A stretch of 64,000 bases of DNA from NCBI GenBank assembly GCA_037962975.1, contig CM075669.1, forward strand, positions 106,780,501 to 106,844,500, in the 5' to 3' direction. Origin of the DNA: Clitoria ternatea. Lineage: Eukaryota; Streptophyta; Magnoliopsida; Fabales; Fabaceae. Position numbers and translations under genes: made by a program. Of the stretch, positions 1-12,384 are shown one piece after another (position 1 is the stretch's first letter; every line of letters begins with the position of its first letter). Below the pieces are notes generated by a model. That model made no database searches. It saw only the letters and a list, made by a program, of their open reading frames with translations, and was not told the DNA's origin.

Positions 1-2
1 AA

Positions 3-1253
3 GGCCACAAAAGTTATATGAACATTCATCCTGGAGCTACTAAAATGTATCAAGATTTGAAGAAGTTGTTTTGGTGGCCTGGAATGAAGAAAGCGATGGC
101 GGAGTACGTGGCTGCATGTCTAATTTTCCAGAAGGTTAAAGTAGAACATCAAAAACCCCCTGGAATGCTACAATTAATGGAAATACCAGAATGGAAATGG
201 GATAGCATTACCATGGACTTTGTGACTTCTTTACCTAAAACTCCATTAGGACATGATTCAATATAGGTAGTAGTTGATAGATTAACCAAGTTTGCCCACT
301 TTATTCCCATTAATATTCGTTACCCTATGGATAAGCTGGCAAAATTATACATCGAGGAGATTGTGAGATTACATGAAATTCCTTCTAGTATCATTTCTGA
401 TCGGGACCCTCATTTTACATCACAATTCTAGAAGAGCTTACACAAGGCTTTGGGAACAAGACTACGTCTGAGTTCAGCATATCATCCTCAGACGGATGGA
501 CAGTCAGAAAGAACAATTCAATCTCTAGAGGACTTGTTACGAGCTTGTGTGTTAGAGCATAAAGGAAGTTGGAATCAATTCTTACCATATGTGGAGTTCA
601 CCTACAACAACAGTTTCCATGCTAGCATTAACATGGCACCTTTTGAAGCATTATATGGAAGAAAATGTAGGACTCCGTTATGTTGGTTTGAGACTGGTGA
701 AAACTTAATGCTAGGACCAGAGTTGGTACAACAAACCACGGATAAAATCAAAATGGTTCAGGAAAAAATAAAGGCAGCACAAAGCAGACAGAAAAGTTAC
801 TATGACAAAAGAAGAAAACCGCTCGAATTTCAAGAAGGTGATCATGTATTCTTGAAAGTCACACCTACGACTGGGGTCGGTCGGGCAATGAAATCTCGAA
901 AACTAACTCCTAGATTTATTGGTCCATATCAAATAATTCAGAAAGTTAGTCCTCTTGCTTACCAAATAGCATTACCACCTTTTCTTTCTAATATCCATAA
1001 TGTTTTTCATGTGTCAAATTTACAAAAGTATATATCTGACCCTACACACGTTATTGAGCCTGATGTCATACAAGTTAAAGAAAATCTTACATATGATGCA
1101 CCACCTATCAGAATAGCTGACAGAAGAATAAAAAAGCTAAGGGACAAGGAAATTCCACTCGTGAAGGTCATTTGGAGTGAAACAAGAGGGGAAGATGCTA
1201 CATAGGAACTAGAAAATGAGATGAAAGAGTCTCATCCCCAATTGTTTTACTAA
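3..1253 (+). pseudogene. gypsy element A pol: integrase and chromodomain-like tail, broken
   Basis: One frame runs the whole way, beginning inside the zinc-binding HHCC region. Its second Cys is replaced by Phe (CLIFQK where the family has C-x-x-C). The core keeps candidate DDE residues in TMDFVTSLP, SDRDPHFT and DGQSERTIQ, followed by the GDHVFLKV and RKLTPRFIGPY segments and a C-terminal chromodomain-like stretch ending in HPQLFY. Three in-frame TAG codons (264-266, 429-431, 1203-1205) each stand where the family has Trp, so TGG to TAG. There is no frameshift over the 1.25 kb. The product would integrate retroelement cDNA, but this copy cannot make it. Confidence 0.88.
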
Positions 1254-1267
1254 AAAAAAAAAGTGTA

Positions 1268-1303
1268 AATTTCGAGGACGAAATTTTTTTAGGGGATTAG
1301 AGT
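1268..1303 (+). promoter_or_regulatory. polypurine region before the 3' LTR of element A
   Basis: The stretch TTCGAGGACGAA, then a T-run and AGGGGATTAGAG, lies immediately before the TGTAACACCC LTR start. The same TTCGAGGACGAA block precedes the 3' LTR of element B at about 25829. It is the usual pre-LTR signature of these plant chromoviruses, where plus-strand DNA synthesis is primed. Confidence 0.65.
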
Positions 1304-1587
1304 TGTAACACCCCTAATTTCGTTATTTCTTATTTAAAATAAAATTTCAAAGGAATTTGATTGTAGTTCTTTAGAACTTTTTGATTGTTATATAATTTAT
1401 AATTTTTTGGAATTTTTATATTTTTTCATTTTTTTTGAGAATGACAAAAATACCCTTAACCTTTCATTTAATAACCAAAATGCCATTGCCGACATCATCG
1501 CTTACATCATCATCGCTTACATCACCGCTTACATCATGAATAGTAAAATAAATAATTAAATAATCATGAATAGTAAAATTTTCCTCC

Positions 1588-1596
1588 TATAAATAG
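1588..1596 (+). promoter_or_regulatory. TATA box of LTR A
   Basis: TATAAATAG follows a TCCTCC stretch and is followed some 30 bp later by an A-rich, AGAGAGAG-containing leader. Position and sequence fit an LTR Pol II promoter; activity is inferred. Confidence 0.55.
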
Positions 1597-1829
1597 ATGG
1601 CTCATTTACAACATTTCCACATTAAAAATTAGAGAGAGAATCTAGAGAGATAGTGCGTAAGAAATTAGTGGGGAGTAAATTCTTTTGGTATAAAGAAGTT
1701 CTGCCGGAGGTGTAAGGTAATAACTTTCTTCTAGATTCTTTTTATAATTTTAGTTTATTTTTTTAGCACTCTTAAACCATTGATATACTAGTACTATTAT
1801 GAATAAGTTACTATAGTAAAAATAATTTA

Positions 1830-2170
1830 CCACTGTGTTATTTTTACTATTTACCGTTACTATCAAAATTTACTATTTACTGTTACTATTCAAAATTTAC
1901 TATTCACTGTTATTGTTCATGATTTATCATTTACCACTACTATTCAAAAAGTTACTATTCATAATTTACTATTTACTGTTACTATTCAAAATTCACTGTT
2001 ATTGTTCATGATTTACCATTTACCACTACTATTCAAAAAGTTACTATTCACAATTTACTATTTACTATTACTATTCAAAAATTACTATTTACTGTTACTA
2101 TTGATGACTTACCATTTACCGTTACTATTTATTATTACTATATATATTTACTATTTATCATTCTGATAGC
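1830..2170 (+). repeat. degenerate tandem repeat in LTR A
   Basis: Imperfect reiteration of a unit of roughly 26 bp around TTTACTATTTACTGTTACT with CAAAA and GTTCATGA variants. It lies downstream of the LTR TATA box, is AT-rich and has no coding potential. Borders are approximate. Confidence 0.6.
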
Positions 2171-2452
2171 AATCTTAATTTTCATCTTAAGCTTACACTA
2201 AAATAAGTTAGTATTAATATTTTGTTAGAACTTGGAGGCGCAGAGCGAATTCACTTTTGGTAGCAAATCAAGGTAGGGGGGGTGAGATTAAGGATATAAT
2301 ATGAAAATACATAAGAATATTGGGAGGAGTCCCCTACTCCTTTTAAACATAACAATATTATTATTTTAAAATAATAACTTTTAAATTAAAATTTATAATA
2401 ATTGTTATTAATAAATTAAGCATCTTGTGTAACTTAATATCTAAAATATTTA

Positions 2453-2640
2453 AGAACTTGAACTATTATGACCTATGCGGACTGGATTAAACCTATGCAA
2501 GGACTTGAACTATTATGAACTTGACTGAACCTATGCAAGGATTTGGATTATTATGACATATATGGACTGAACTAGACCTATGCAAGGATTGGACAATCTT
2601 GGACTTACATAGACCTGTGCGAGGAATTAACCATAGAACT
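2453..2640 (+). repeat. degenerate repeat with CCTATGCAAGGA core in LTR A
   Basis: Three to four imperfect copies of a unit of about 50-60 bp containing CCTATGCAAGGA, ACTTGAACTATTATGA and GGACTGGA variants. Borders are approximate; no function is evident. Confidence 0.5.
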
Positions 2641-2876
2641 TAAAACAAACTTTATTAATTTAAATAATCATTGAATTTTAAATTATCATATTTATAACTA
2701 ATGTTTAATTATTTGATTTGATTATGATTGTTAATATTTATTTATGCTTTATGATGTTTGATTGTGATTGACAATGTTTGATTATGATTGATAATCTCGT
2801 ATTGCGAAGTTTGAGCATATAGCAAGCATGGCGGAAAGCTAAAATTCAGTAAGAATCACCACTAAAAAAACACCTG

Positions 2877-3330
2877 TTAGCGACGGAAGGAATTGGTCGC
2901 TAATCCATGGCATGACCGTCGCTAAAACCATTAGCGACGGCATCTCAGACGGGACAGAGGACGTCGCTAAAACCCTCGTCGAAAACACATCAGCGACCAC
3001 ATACATGCCGTCGTTACCATATTGACGGCGTAACGCCGTCGCTAAAATCGTCTCTGCCCCAATAACTCCAGCCGTCGCTAAGTGTTGCCATACAGCGACC
3101 TCAAAACCCCGTCGCTACTAGCAGCCACCAGCGACCACCATACGCCGTCGCTATGGGTACTCATGTAGCGACCACGTGATCCGTCGCTATGGGTACTCAT
3201 ATAGCGACCACCATTCTTACAATACAGCGACCACTGAGGTCCGTCGCTGTTTTTAACAATACAGCGACCACAATATTCCGTCGCTAGGGTTAATAATTCA
3301 GCGACGGTAGCGGACCGTCGCTAACTGGAA
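2877..3330. repeat. left subterminal repeats of CACTA-1
   Basis: Around twenty copies, in both orientations, of a motif close to TAGCGACGG, often arranged as an inverted pair (GCGACCAC ... CCGTCGCTA) with a period of about 40 bp. Such arrays bind the accessory transposition protein in En/Spm; binding here is inferred. Confidence 0.85.
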
Positions 3331-3673
3331 TTTTTAAATTTTTTTAAAATTGGTTCAATATTGACTGGTTTTGTTAATTTAACTTTAAAAATATATTAAT
3401 ATTTTGCATTTTGTATTGGCTGATAAAATTTTATAACTAAATTTAAATAATTTTTTTAGAATATTAAATTATTATTAAAAACAAAATAATAGATTAAATT
3501 AATTTATCAAATAGGTTGAATTATTAATGATAGGTACAATAAGGCTTTTTGATTTGAATGTAATTACCAATAAATATTGACATAATAAATAAAGAATGAC
3601 AAAAAAAATACTGAATAAAATATAACATAACTAAAAATCAAATATACAATGTGTATAAATAATAAAAATACAA
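3331..3673. other. AT-rich spacer between CACTA-1 left end and its accessory gene
   Basis: AT-rich sequence without convincing ORFs. It is the 3' flank of the minus-strand accessory gene. Nothing else recognised. Confidence 0.4.
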
Positions 3674-5451
3674 TCATGGTGGTGGGGGATCCTGGGGTGG
3701 TGGTGGGGGCGCCTGGGAAGTGGGGGGAGGTAGCCTCGCCATCAACTGCATCAGTAGCTCCTGCTGCTGAGCAAGTTGTCGACGAGTCTCTGCGTGCTGC
3801 TCCTCGGCCCGCTGTCGGTCCGCCTCGGCCTTCTGTCGGTCCGCCTCGGCCCGCTCCAACAGCAACTGCCTCTGACGTCGCTCCTCCTGTAGCTCATCGT
3901 TCAGGTTTTGAATTACCTGAACGACCTCAGTCGGAAGACCAGAGGAAGACGAAGAGGAAGGGGTCTTCCCCTTTTTCGCCAGCTGCGTGCCGACGCCACC
4001 CAATCCAAATACCCTCTCTTTCTTGTTCACACCGCCAACAGCCTCCATATAGATGGCGTTGTCGTCAGAACAAGATACGGTGGGAGGAACCTCCCCTTCA
4101 GGAGTGGAAGCCACCAGGTCCGCCTCCTTCTCGGCCCTCCTGGCCTGATACGCCTCCTGTAAATTCAAAAACAACGATAGGATTAGTAAACTGATTTGTA
4201 AATTATAAGCATGTGTCAATTAAAAGTAAATACCGCTATATCCGTAGTCTTTTGGTTTACCCATGCACCGGCTTTGTTCTTCTTGGTCATTTGCATGACC
4301 TCAAACAAAGAAGGCTCCCGGTGCTCCCTCAGCTACTGTGGTGGACAAAAAACATTGAGATTATTATTTGTAAACATGTAAGACGAATCATAATAGAAAT
4401 GTTTAACATAAATATACTTACAAATCTTTTCTTGTGCTCGAGGGTTGAAATGCTACCCCCAGTGTAAACTGAGGCTGTAGCATCGGCGGCTCTGTTGGCC
4501 CTGTTCCGAGCACTCGCCTGCTGGAACGGGACCCCGCCCCACTTCTGGACCATCCCGTCCCAATGGTCCTCCGGGATCCAACGAGGGCGCTCACCCTTGT
4601 CCCTCACCTTCCAAAGGGTACTCTTGATGATTTTGGAGGTCTTTGTGGCAAAGACCTTCCTAATCTCATCAATCATACCCTCCGCCCACTGGTAGTCACG
4701 CTGTAAAATGAAATGAGAAATCAAAATTAATAAGAGGTCTATTTTACAAATCAAGTCACAACAAATGAACTAGGAACTTACTGAGAAGGTGTCAAACCAC
4801 CTATCTTGCACAACCTTCCCAGCATCTGTCCAAGATATATATGGACCATCCCACTGGTTAAAACCTTAGTAATCGCTTTGGTTGTGCGACTACTATCAAC
4901 AAAGCTGTGATGACAACAATTATGTTAGGAGTAAAACAACACACAATGTAGGGAGACTCCCAAAATTTCGGCAGAGTCTCCCCTGTAAATGTAACATTTC
5001 CAAGTTTTTGGTTTAGTTACCCTGTTACAAACAGAAGAGTGCCTAGTACAATTCAATCTATACAAGTACTAATTAAAGTAACATCCAATAAACCAACAAG
5101 TCTTTCCACTAAAGTTTAATATAAAGTATCATACAAATAACATAAAAGTATTTGAGGTTTAGTCACTTACTCGTCTCCGGCCGGCACGGGTACCAACATG
5201 GGCAGAGGGGATGCTGGAGGTGGGGTCACCTGATGGCCATGGTCCTCCAAGCCAGCAGCTCCAGGACTCTGCTCTGGGGTGGTTAGTCGGGGTGATGGGG
5301 TGGTCTGCTGTGGTGGTGGTGGTGGTGGTGATGGAGTGCTCTGCTGTAGTGGTGATGGAGTAGTCTGCTGTCCTGGGGTGGGAGTCCCCTGCCGGGATAT
5401 CGGGGTCCTGGACCCACCACCCCTACTGAAGGGCAGTCGACGTCCCGTCAT
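3674..5451 (-). pseudogene. CACTA-1 accessory gene (Ptta/En/Spm plant transposase family), broken
   Basis: Five exons can be placed: 5451-5171 (Pro/Thr/Ser-rich start, begins MTGRRLPFSR), about 4911-4782, about 4703-4423, about 4338-4233 and 4156-3674. Exon 3 has the family's conserved KVRDKGERPRWIPEDHWDGM region; the last exon is a charged coiled coil (RAEADRQKAEADRQRAEEQ) ending in a proline run. Exon 2 needs a one-base frame change near 4865 (a T run), and exon 4 opens with TAG where CAG is expected. It lies 50 bp downstream of TNP2 on the same strand, the usual two-gene CACTA layout. The intact protein would bind element ends; this copy is not translatable. Confidence 0.8.
4951..5036 (-). 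repeat. 85-bp block with a hairpin, copy 1, in intron 1 of the CACTA-1 accessory gene
   Basis: On the plus strand GGGAGACTC and GAGTCTCCC flank an AAAATTTCGGC centre and could form a stem-loop. About 85 bp including the downstream CCCTGTAAA and CCTGTTACA match a second copy at 9757-9841 upstream of TNP2. Each copy sits at the 5' side of one of the element's two genes. Confidence 0.7.
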
Positions 5452-5501
5452 CTGTGGATAAAATCATGAAAAGAAAGGTTAGTCTCAGGATATATATAAA
5501 C

Positions 5502-8500
5502 CTATGTAACATTTTGTTTAACGTCTACATACTCCGTGTCTGTTTCAGTTTCAAATTCCCCCTCAGTTTCAGTGTCACTATGGTTATCTGTTTGAACAAG
5601 TTCATCAGTATCCAAATCAGCCCTAGACCGTTTTGATCGAGAGACAAGGTCCTTGTCAATGTGTTCACCCCTCGTAGTGGCGAGTGTCTCATCCATTATC
5701 ACTGGATCAATGTTGAACAACAAATCGGCATCGTTGAGCTCGTGTGGTGCAAGCTGATAAGCGTCATCGACCTCCTCCGAGACATTGTCAGTGATCTGAC
5801 TTCGGGCCTTGGCCTTGATTACTGCATACCAGTCCCGATGTCCTCCCGGGAAGTCGGTGTAATAAACCTGCTCAGCTTGTTGGGCAAAAATGAATGAATC
5901 AAACCCTTTATATCTACCATTCTTCTTGACCTCAACTAAGCCGTAGTTCTTGTCAACCTTTGTTCCAACACCGATTGTGTTGTCGAACCAATCACATTTG
6001 AATAGAACAATATCTCTTCTTAGTCGTCCAGAGAATGAAACTTCAACAATCTCCGTCAGCACTCCATAAAAGTCTTCTTCCAACTGACCGGCGGTGCCTT
6101 TAACACAAACCCCGTAGTTATGGGTGCGCATCCCTTCACTCCATTGAAGAATATTAAACTTGTAGCCATTTACGTAGTAAATAGGCCATTTTTTAACAGT
6201 TTTCACCGGCCCCCAAGAAAGGGCTTGGAGTAAAGAATCTTTAATATGATTGTTAGGGTCTTGTATCTATGTACAACATAACAAGTAGGTCATCGTTAGA
6301 TAACGGGAGTTAGAAGCAAATAGGCTTAAAAACACTTGGTATACGGGTCTTACATGTTGCGCGAACCAACCAACGAACTTGGATGACACCTCACTATGAA
6401 TTTGGTCATCAGTTAAATCATTTTGCTCAAGTTTTAGCATATCTGTGTATAAGCTATTGAAAGGAAACAAATAAGTTTAATATAAAAGCTACGTTAAGAA
6501 TGTATAATATAACTTCTATAACTTACTCAATAAAGGGTTCCACTTCTGGGAAATTTAGAAGAATGTACAAGTGAGCCGCCTTTCGATCTTTCTCATCAAT
6601 GTAACATTTTGTGAGCCTGCCCCCCGGGTGACCAGGATATCAAACCCTGTGCGGCTGGCTACCCCAAGATTGCGGGGAATTCTACTCATTCTAGTTTCTA
6701 TCTCCGTCGGAAAATAGAAAGAAGCAAAGGTTGTCATTTCTTCGACTAAGTATGCCTCACAAATTGATGCTTCAACGCAGGCTTTGTTCGACACTTTATC
6801 TTTTAAAGAGTGTAAGAATCTTCAACATCATTAACAAGATAGTGATAAGTTAGAAAATACTATTATAAGAAGTGTTTGCAAGGAAATTAAAGAGTTCACC
6901 AAGCATTCACCTTTCGAATGGATACATCCAACGATACTGCACTGGGCCACCAACCAAGGCCTCGTACGGTAGATGGATAGGCAAATGCTCCATGGAGTCA
7001 AAAAAACTTGGTGGGAAAATCTGCTCCAACTTACAAATCAATACCGGGATAGTTTCTTCCATCTTCACAAGTTTCTCCACAGTCAACGAAGTAGCCGTCA
7101 ACTCCTTAAAGAAGTGACTCAACTCCACCAACGGTTTCCAAATAGGCTTCGGTAAGGCATGAAACGCATACGGGAGTAGTTGTTGCATAAACACATGGCA
7201 ATCATGACTTTTCATGCCAAACACCCTGCCCTCCTTCACGTCGACACATCTACTCAAGTTAGAAGCGAATCCGTCAGGCAGGGTCAACCCATTCAACCAA
7301 ATACACACAGCAATCTGTTGTGGTCTAGTTAAAGCATATTTTGCATGGGGTTTAAACATTCTTCCATGTCCCGCATCCCTCAACTCCAACTCCTTCCTGG
7401 AACACCAAATCGGAAGGTCTAGACGACTCTTCTCGTTGTCCTTTGTTCTCCCCTTGATGTCCATAACAGTGTCAAAAATATTCATGAAAACATTACGTTC
7501 AGTGTGCATGACGTCAATGTTGTGTCTTAACAACAAGTCTTTCCAATATGGCAAATCCCACAAGACACTCTGCTTCACCCAGTGGTGTTCCTTACCGTAA
7601 CCCGCAAACTCCTTAACACTCTTGTCCCAGATGTAAGGATACTCTTCGACCCTCTGCCAAACCCGTGCACCAGATAACCTACGGGGTGGAGGTTCATTAA
7701 CAACCTTGTTCTTCTTAAAAGCGGTTTTGTTTCTCCTAAACGGGTGATCCAACGGTAGAAACTTTCTATGACAGTCAAAGAAACTTGTCTTGCCACTAAC
7801 AGGGAGTGATTCCCCCCCGGTATGTTCCATGCATACAGGGCAAGCAAGCTTCCCAGACGTGGACCATCCAGAAAGCATACCATAGGCCGGGAAGTCGTTA
7901 ATAGTCCACATCAAAACAGCACGCATCATAAAGTTAATCTTCAAAGACGCATCGTATGTCATTACCCCGACATCCCATAACTGTGATAACTCTTCAACCA
8001 ACAGTTGCAAAAACACGTCTATGTTCGCCTTTGGATTTTTGGGTCCTAGAACCAGTATAGATAGAAACATGACCTCCCTCTTCATACACATATTAGGAGG
8101 CAGATTGTATGGGGTCAGGATGACTGGCCAACAAGAGTAAGCCCTTCCGTATTGACCGAAAGGGTTAAACCCATCAGTACATAAGCCAAGTCTTACATTG
8201 CGCGGCTCGCCAGAAAAGTCCGGATATAGCTCATCCAAACACTTCCATGCTTTCCCGTCGGAAGGATGGCAAAGAAACCCCTCTTTTGTTCGGTTCAGAG
8301 CATGCCAACGCATGTGTTTTGCCATGGACAATGAGGCATATAGGCGTTGAAGACGCGGTGTTATAGGGAAGTACCACATTTTCTTCCTGGCCGTCCGGGT
8401 TACCTTCCCTCTCCTTTTAACGGTCTTGTAGCGTTCCTCATTACAATGCAGACATTTTGTGACACTCCTGTCTGCAAACTCATTTCTGAACAACATACAT

Positions 8501-9220
8501 CCACCAACACAACACTATCTTCACACAACCCAACCCCAAGTTTGCCACTTGTTTCTTAGCACGGTACAGGTTTGCTGGCATTCTGTGATTACTAGGCATG
8601 GTGGATCCCATCAGATTGACCATCCTATTAAAACAACCTCCAGAAAGATTATAATCTGCCTTTAGGCTTAAAGCAGCTAGGGAGGCGGATAACTCAGTGT
8701 GACTGTTGCACCCGTCCCACAATGGAGTCTGAGCAGCCGCCAACAAATCATAAAATCTCTTCACCTCCGGATTAGGATCCTCCTCTACATTGTCAGAGTC
8801 TCCATGACCTGCTTGGTCATTATGTTCCAGCATACGCCCGGTGGAGGGTCCAACATGATCCATCACCATTTGTTCTATGTTGTTGTACGTATCCTTGTTT
8901 CCTCCAACCTCGTAGTAAGACTGTTGCACGGTTACGTCTGATGGTCTACGCGGTAACTGCTCACCATGGTTGTACCAGCAGTGGTATGTATCCATGAACC
9001 CTTTCTCAGTTAGGTGGCACATGACATCATCCGCGTATTCAAAACTCATGCATTTGCACCTTGAGCACGGACAACGAATCTTCTGAGTCACTTCAAATCC
9101 AGGCGTGTTTGCCGTAGCGAACGGAATGAACTCCAATAGCCCCATCATAAACTCCTCAGTCACTCGCCGATTGCCATCTAGTCGGTTGTACATCCATCGC
9201 CGATTTGCCGGTACCTCCAT
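5502..9220 (-). pseudogene. CACTA-1 transposase, TNP2-like, broken
   Basis: Starts at an ATG at 9220 (MEVPANRRWMYNRL, transposase-associated domain). The TNP2 core follows, with TDGFNPFG, ACPVC and NIDVMHTERNV holding the likely metal-binding and zinc residues, then a DUF4218-like segment (SHDCHVFMQQLLPYA). After introns comes a C-terminal DUF4216-like exon (about 6269-5502). The reading frame breaks near 8515 (between the LGLG and CMLFRNE segments) and again near 6640 inside a G run. Introns follow 6911 and 6540; the splice near 6360 is unclear. The enzyme would cut and rejoin the element ends in the nucleus; this copy could act only if supplied in trans. Confidence 0.87.
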
Positions 9221-9399
9221 TTACAATATCTAACAAGCACGATTTCTGTTACTTTAAATTATTGTAATTTTATTTCACTAACGGTTGTGAATCACTCTCT
9301 ATCTCTTTGATGTTGCAAATAGGTGTGGCCCTATCCCATTCGGGATGAATATGCAACCATCTGTAACCCATCGATGTTGTATGTGGTCTATCTTGTGTC

Positions 9400-9720
9400 G
9401 TTGATGTTTATTTGGAATTTCGGCAGCATTTCGCATTAGTCCCCGAGTACACAGAGATACGTACGGTATGAAACACCACACGCAGACATGCACCCTGGGG
9501 ACAATACGAAACACCATAACCGAAATTTCATATGAACATTCAACGTCTTAAGATAGACTATATACAACATTGATGGGTTACGCCCTACTGGTTACAAATT
9601 CATACCAAACTGTCCAACTGGGACAATTCAAGATCCAACACAACACGGTACATTTGCCGGTTGTTTTGAAACTTGAACGGGAATCTAATGGGTACACACA
9701 CGACTAAACTCTACATTATT
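9400..9720 (-). promoter_or_regulatory. conserved 5' leader of CACTA-1 TNP2
   Basis: Read on the minus strand, this stretch has GATCTTGAATTGTC, then GACAGTTTGG (about 9642-9605), a CAGGGTGCATG segment, and AATGCGAAATGCTGCCGAAA (about 9440-9415). The same blocks occur in the same order before TNP2 of CACTA-2 (38521-38750), although the two elements' ends are unrelated. Conservation in non-coding sequence suggests a promoter or leader role; I cannot place the transcription start. Confidence 0.6.
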
Positions 9721-9756
9721 AAATCATGAGTTTCATTTTTTAAGTTTCCTAAGAAA

Positions 9757-9841
9757 GGGAGCCTGTCAAAATTTTGGCAGAGTCTCCCCTGTAAACTGGA
9801 CATTTCCCAAATTTACGAACGACCTGTTACATACAGAAAAC
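9757..9841 (-). repeat. 85-bp block, copy 2, upstream of CACTA-1 TNP2
   Basis: Matches 4951-5036: GGGAGCCTGTCAAAATTTT then GGCAGAGTCTCCCCTGTAAA, with CCTGTTACA further on. The left stem arm is degraded compared with copy 1. It lies about 540 bp upstream of the TNP2 start codon. Confidence 0.7.
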
Positions 9842-9918
9842 TTTCCAGAAATGATAAATATACATACCATACGTATTGTATATGATATTCAGAGTTATGA
9901 ACATGATCGAGAGACAAG

Positions 9919-10155
9919 GTTATCAGTACATAAAACCAATGCCTAATGAGCTCTGCTCTCCACTAACAAACAACATTACACATGCATAAAGAATCATGTT
10001 ATCAGCACACAAAACCAATGCCTAATGAGCTCTGTTCTCCACTAACACACAACATTACACATGCATAAAGAATCATGTTATCAGCACACAAAACGAATGC
10101 CTAATGAGCTCTGCTCTCCACTAACAAACAACGTTACACATGCAAAAAACCCCAG
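9919..10155. repeat. 79-bp tandem repeat, three copies, in CACTA-1
   Basis: Copies begin with GTTATCAG at 9919, 9998 and 10077 and contain ATGCCTAATGAGCTCTG and CTCCACTAACAAACAAC. Copies are nearly identical; the third decays after about 10150. The array lies between the TNP2 leader and the captured gene. Confidence 0.88.
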
Positions 10156-10850
10156 TGTAAACACATCAAAACCAGTTCCTAATCTCTCTACTAACAAACA
10201 ACAATTGACATGAATACATATATCAAGAAAGTCAGCGTTAGGGGATTACCTAGCGAAAAAAGTCGGTGATGAATACGGAGCTGAAGAGAGACGATCAGAG
10301 ACCACGCGTGATCTGTGTTACTCTGTATGACAAACCAAGAAGTCGTTAGAAAGTTACAAGTAGCAAGGAAACTAAACAAAGAGAGACACGCAAAGCAAAT
10401 AATAGATTACACAGCCACGACTTCTTAGTGATCTACACACTTGGGATCCACGTGAGAATGAGTCCATGAGAGACGCAACACAGACTACATTTGCATTATT
10501 AAACATTCTAAACGTTATTTGTAAAGACTCTTCTTAGATGAATTAATTTATAAAGACTTCTAACATATAAGTATGCACAAAAACACTTAAAAACCCAAGA
10601 TATTTAACTAAAAACACACTACAAATTCATAAGTGATAATTAAAAACCAATATCATCCAAATGAAACATAGTAACATGGTCTAAAACATTAAAAAACAAT
10701 GGTTCAAGTATTCCAAGACACTAAGGCAGCATTAAATTTAAAACCAAATACGTAACAAATAAGAAACATAAGCTATGAAATGAACTAGGAAACTATAAAT
10801 CATATTCATCTTCTTCATCAACAGCAATCTCCTAGTTCCAACTCTTCTTC
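10156..10850. other. spacer in CACTA-1 without recognised content
   Basis: AT-rich sequence with only short, compositionally biased ORFs between the 79-bp array and the captured exons. Nothing identified. Confidence 0.4.
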
Positions 10851-12384
10851 CCCATCATCTACAGTTGCCATTAATGGAGTGGGGAGGTGCTGTTGGAGCC
10901 TGCAGGTGGCTGTTGGAGGTGGTCGGACCTTCACCAGCAGTAGCTGTTGGAGACTGCAGCTGTTGGAAATAAAAGGAAATGGAGAGAGAAAAGGGAAGGG
11001 GGAGCTCGCCGGAAAAGGAAATGGGGGCAGAGACGAAAAGCAGAACACCAGTTCGCCGGAGAAGAGAGAAAAGGGAAGGGGGAGCTCGCCAGAGACAGAA
11101 CACCAGTTCTGTGGTACTCGCCGGAGACGAAAAACAGTTCTGTGGATCATTGGTGGAGTTCATTGTTAAGAATACAGAAGCCCTCCAAGCTGAGGTACAA
11201 TTTGTTGTTGTTATTACCTTATCTCATCACTTTATGCTTTTTTATTTGAGTCTGTTGCTATAAGGAATCAAATTAGTTTGGAAATTATGCTTGATTGTTT
11301 AGAAATCAAATTAGGGTGAAAAGACATTAATAATATTTTTTAATAGAAATTTTTCATTTTTAATTCTTTAACTAGTGTCCTCAGGACACTTATTAGTATT
11401 TTCCTTTTTCTTCCATGTCTTGTTTTTGTTTTGTTTTGTATTGGGTTGTCAAATTATGTTAGTTGTCCTTGTACTGTGTTTGTCTTTTCACATTAATCAA
11501 CTGAAAGTGATTGTACATCTGACTAGGAGCCCTTGTCATGTCCCTTACTTTCAATAAATTTTGCAGATTCGTATTGTTTCAGATTGTAGGTCTAATAATG
11601 TTTGTTAAAATGAAGTTATTAAATATGCTTGGTGATGATCTAACAATAGAGGTTTTTTTGGTTTGACATGTCTTAATTGGTTTACATAGGAGTGATCTTT
11701 ATAGGTTAAAGGTTTATGTTGGATACAACTTAGAATACTAACATTCTCCAACAAAGCACTCATAGTAGAATGTTAACTTTGGGGTTAATTAATTATTTAT
11801 TAATTTTGGGATCTTAAGTTTTCATTTTTTATGTTTTTCTTCGTCCTTAAAAGAAAAATGGGGATGGAGGGATAAGTTGATTTTCTTAGTCATTGATAAC
11901 TCCATAATAAGAATTGGCTCTTGGATGCAGACAATGAGTATCCTTGATAATCTGATACTCTACTGCTCTTTTTAACAAAATGGAACTTTACTAGTTTTAT
12001 CTTTTCCAAGATCTAGATTGTTGTTTTCTGCTTCTGTCATTATAATCATAAGTCTATTAGATCTCTGTTAATCACACCATAAGTGGTTCTTTTTTGCTTT
12101 ATATACTGTTATTTGCATTCTAAAGAAATAGTATGGCATGTTAATTACAGGTTGGAAGATACAAAAACCCAGAAGAAAACCCATTTTTCCCAGAAAATTT
12201 ATCAGCATCATTTGTGCCATCTAACCCCTTCACACAGGTAATTCAAATTCATAATGTGGCATCATCTTCCAATTCCCATAGTTCTTGCAACTTAGAAGAA
12301 AAAGGGGTTTCTCATGAAACTAAATTCCTTCTTTAGTTTTTGCATCCTGGAGCCGTTTCAATAAACATAAACAAGTCCATATGG

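Larger units (their letters stand above)
1304..2856 (+). repeat. 3' LTR of element A, left piece
   Basis: Starts TGTAACACCC directly after the polypurine region and runs to the CACTA-1 insertion. With the right piece (14902-16241) the LTR adds up to about 2.9 kb. It holds a TATA box at 1588, a region of degenerate TTTACTATTTACTGTTACT repeats, and a second set of CCTATGCAAGGA-centred repeats. No ORF of note is present. The last three bases (AAT, 2854-2856) are the CACTA-1 target duplication. Confidence 0.8.

Noticed and set aside
3649..4194. 181-residue plus-strand ORF, Pro/Ala-rich
   Set aside because: Antisense shadow of the last exon of the CACTA-1 accessory gene.
10818..11163. overlapping Pro/Ser/Phe-rich minus-strand ORFs
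   Set aside because: Composition-driven frames opposite GA-rich sequence leading into the captured exon; no recognisable domain.
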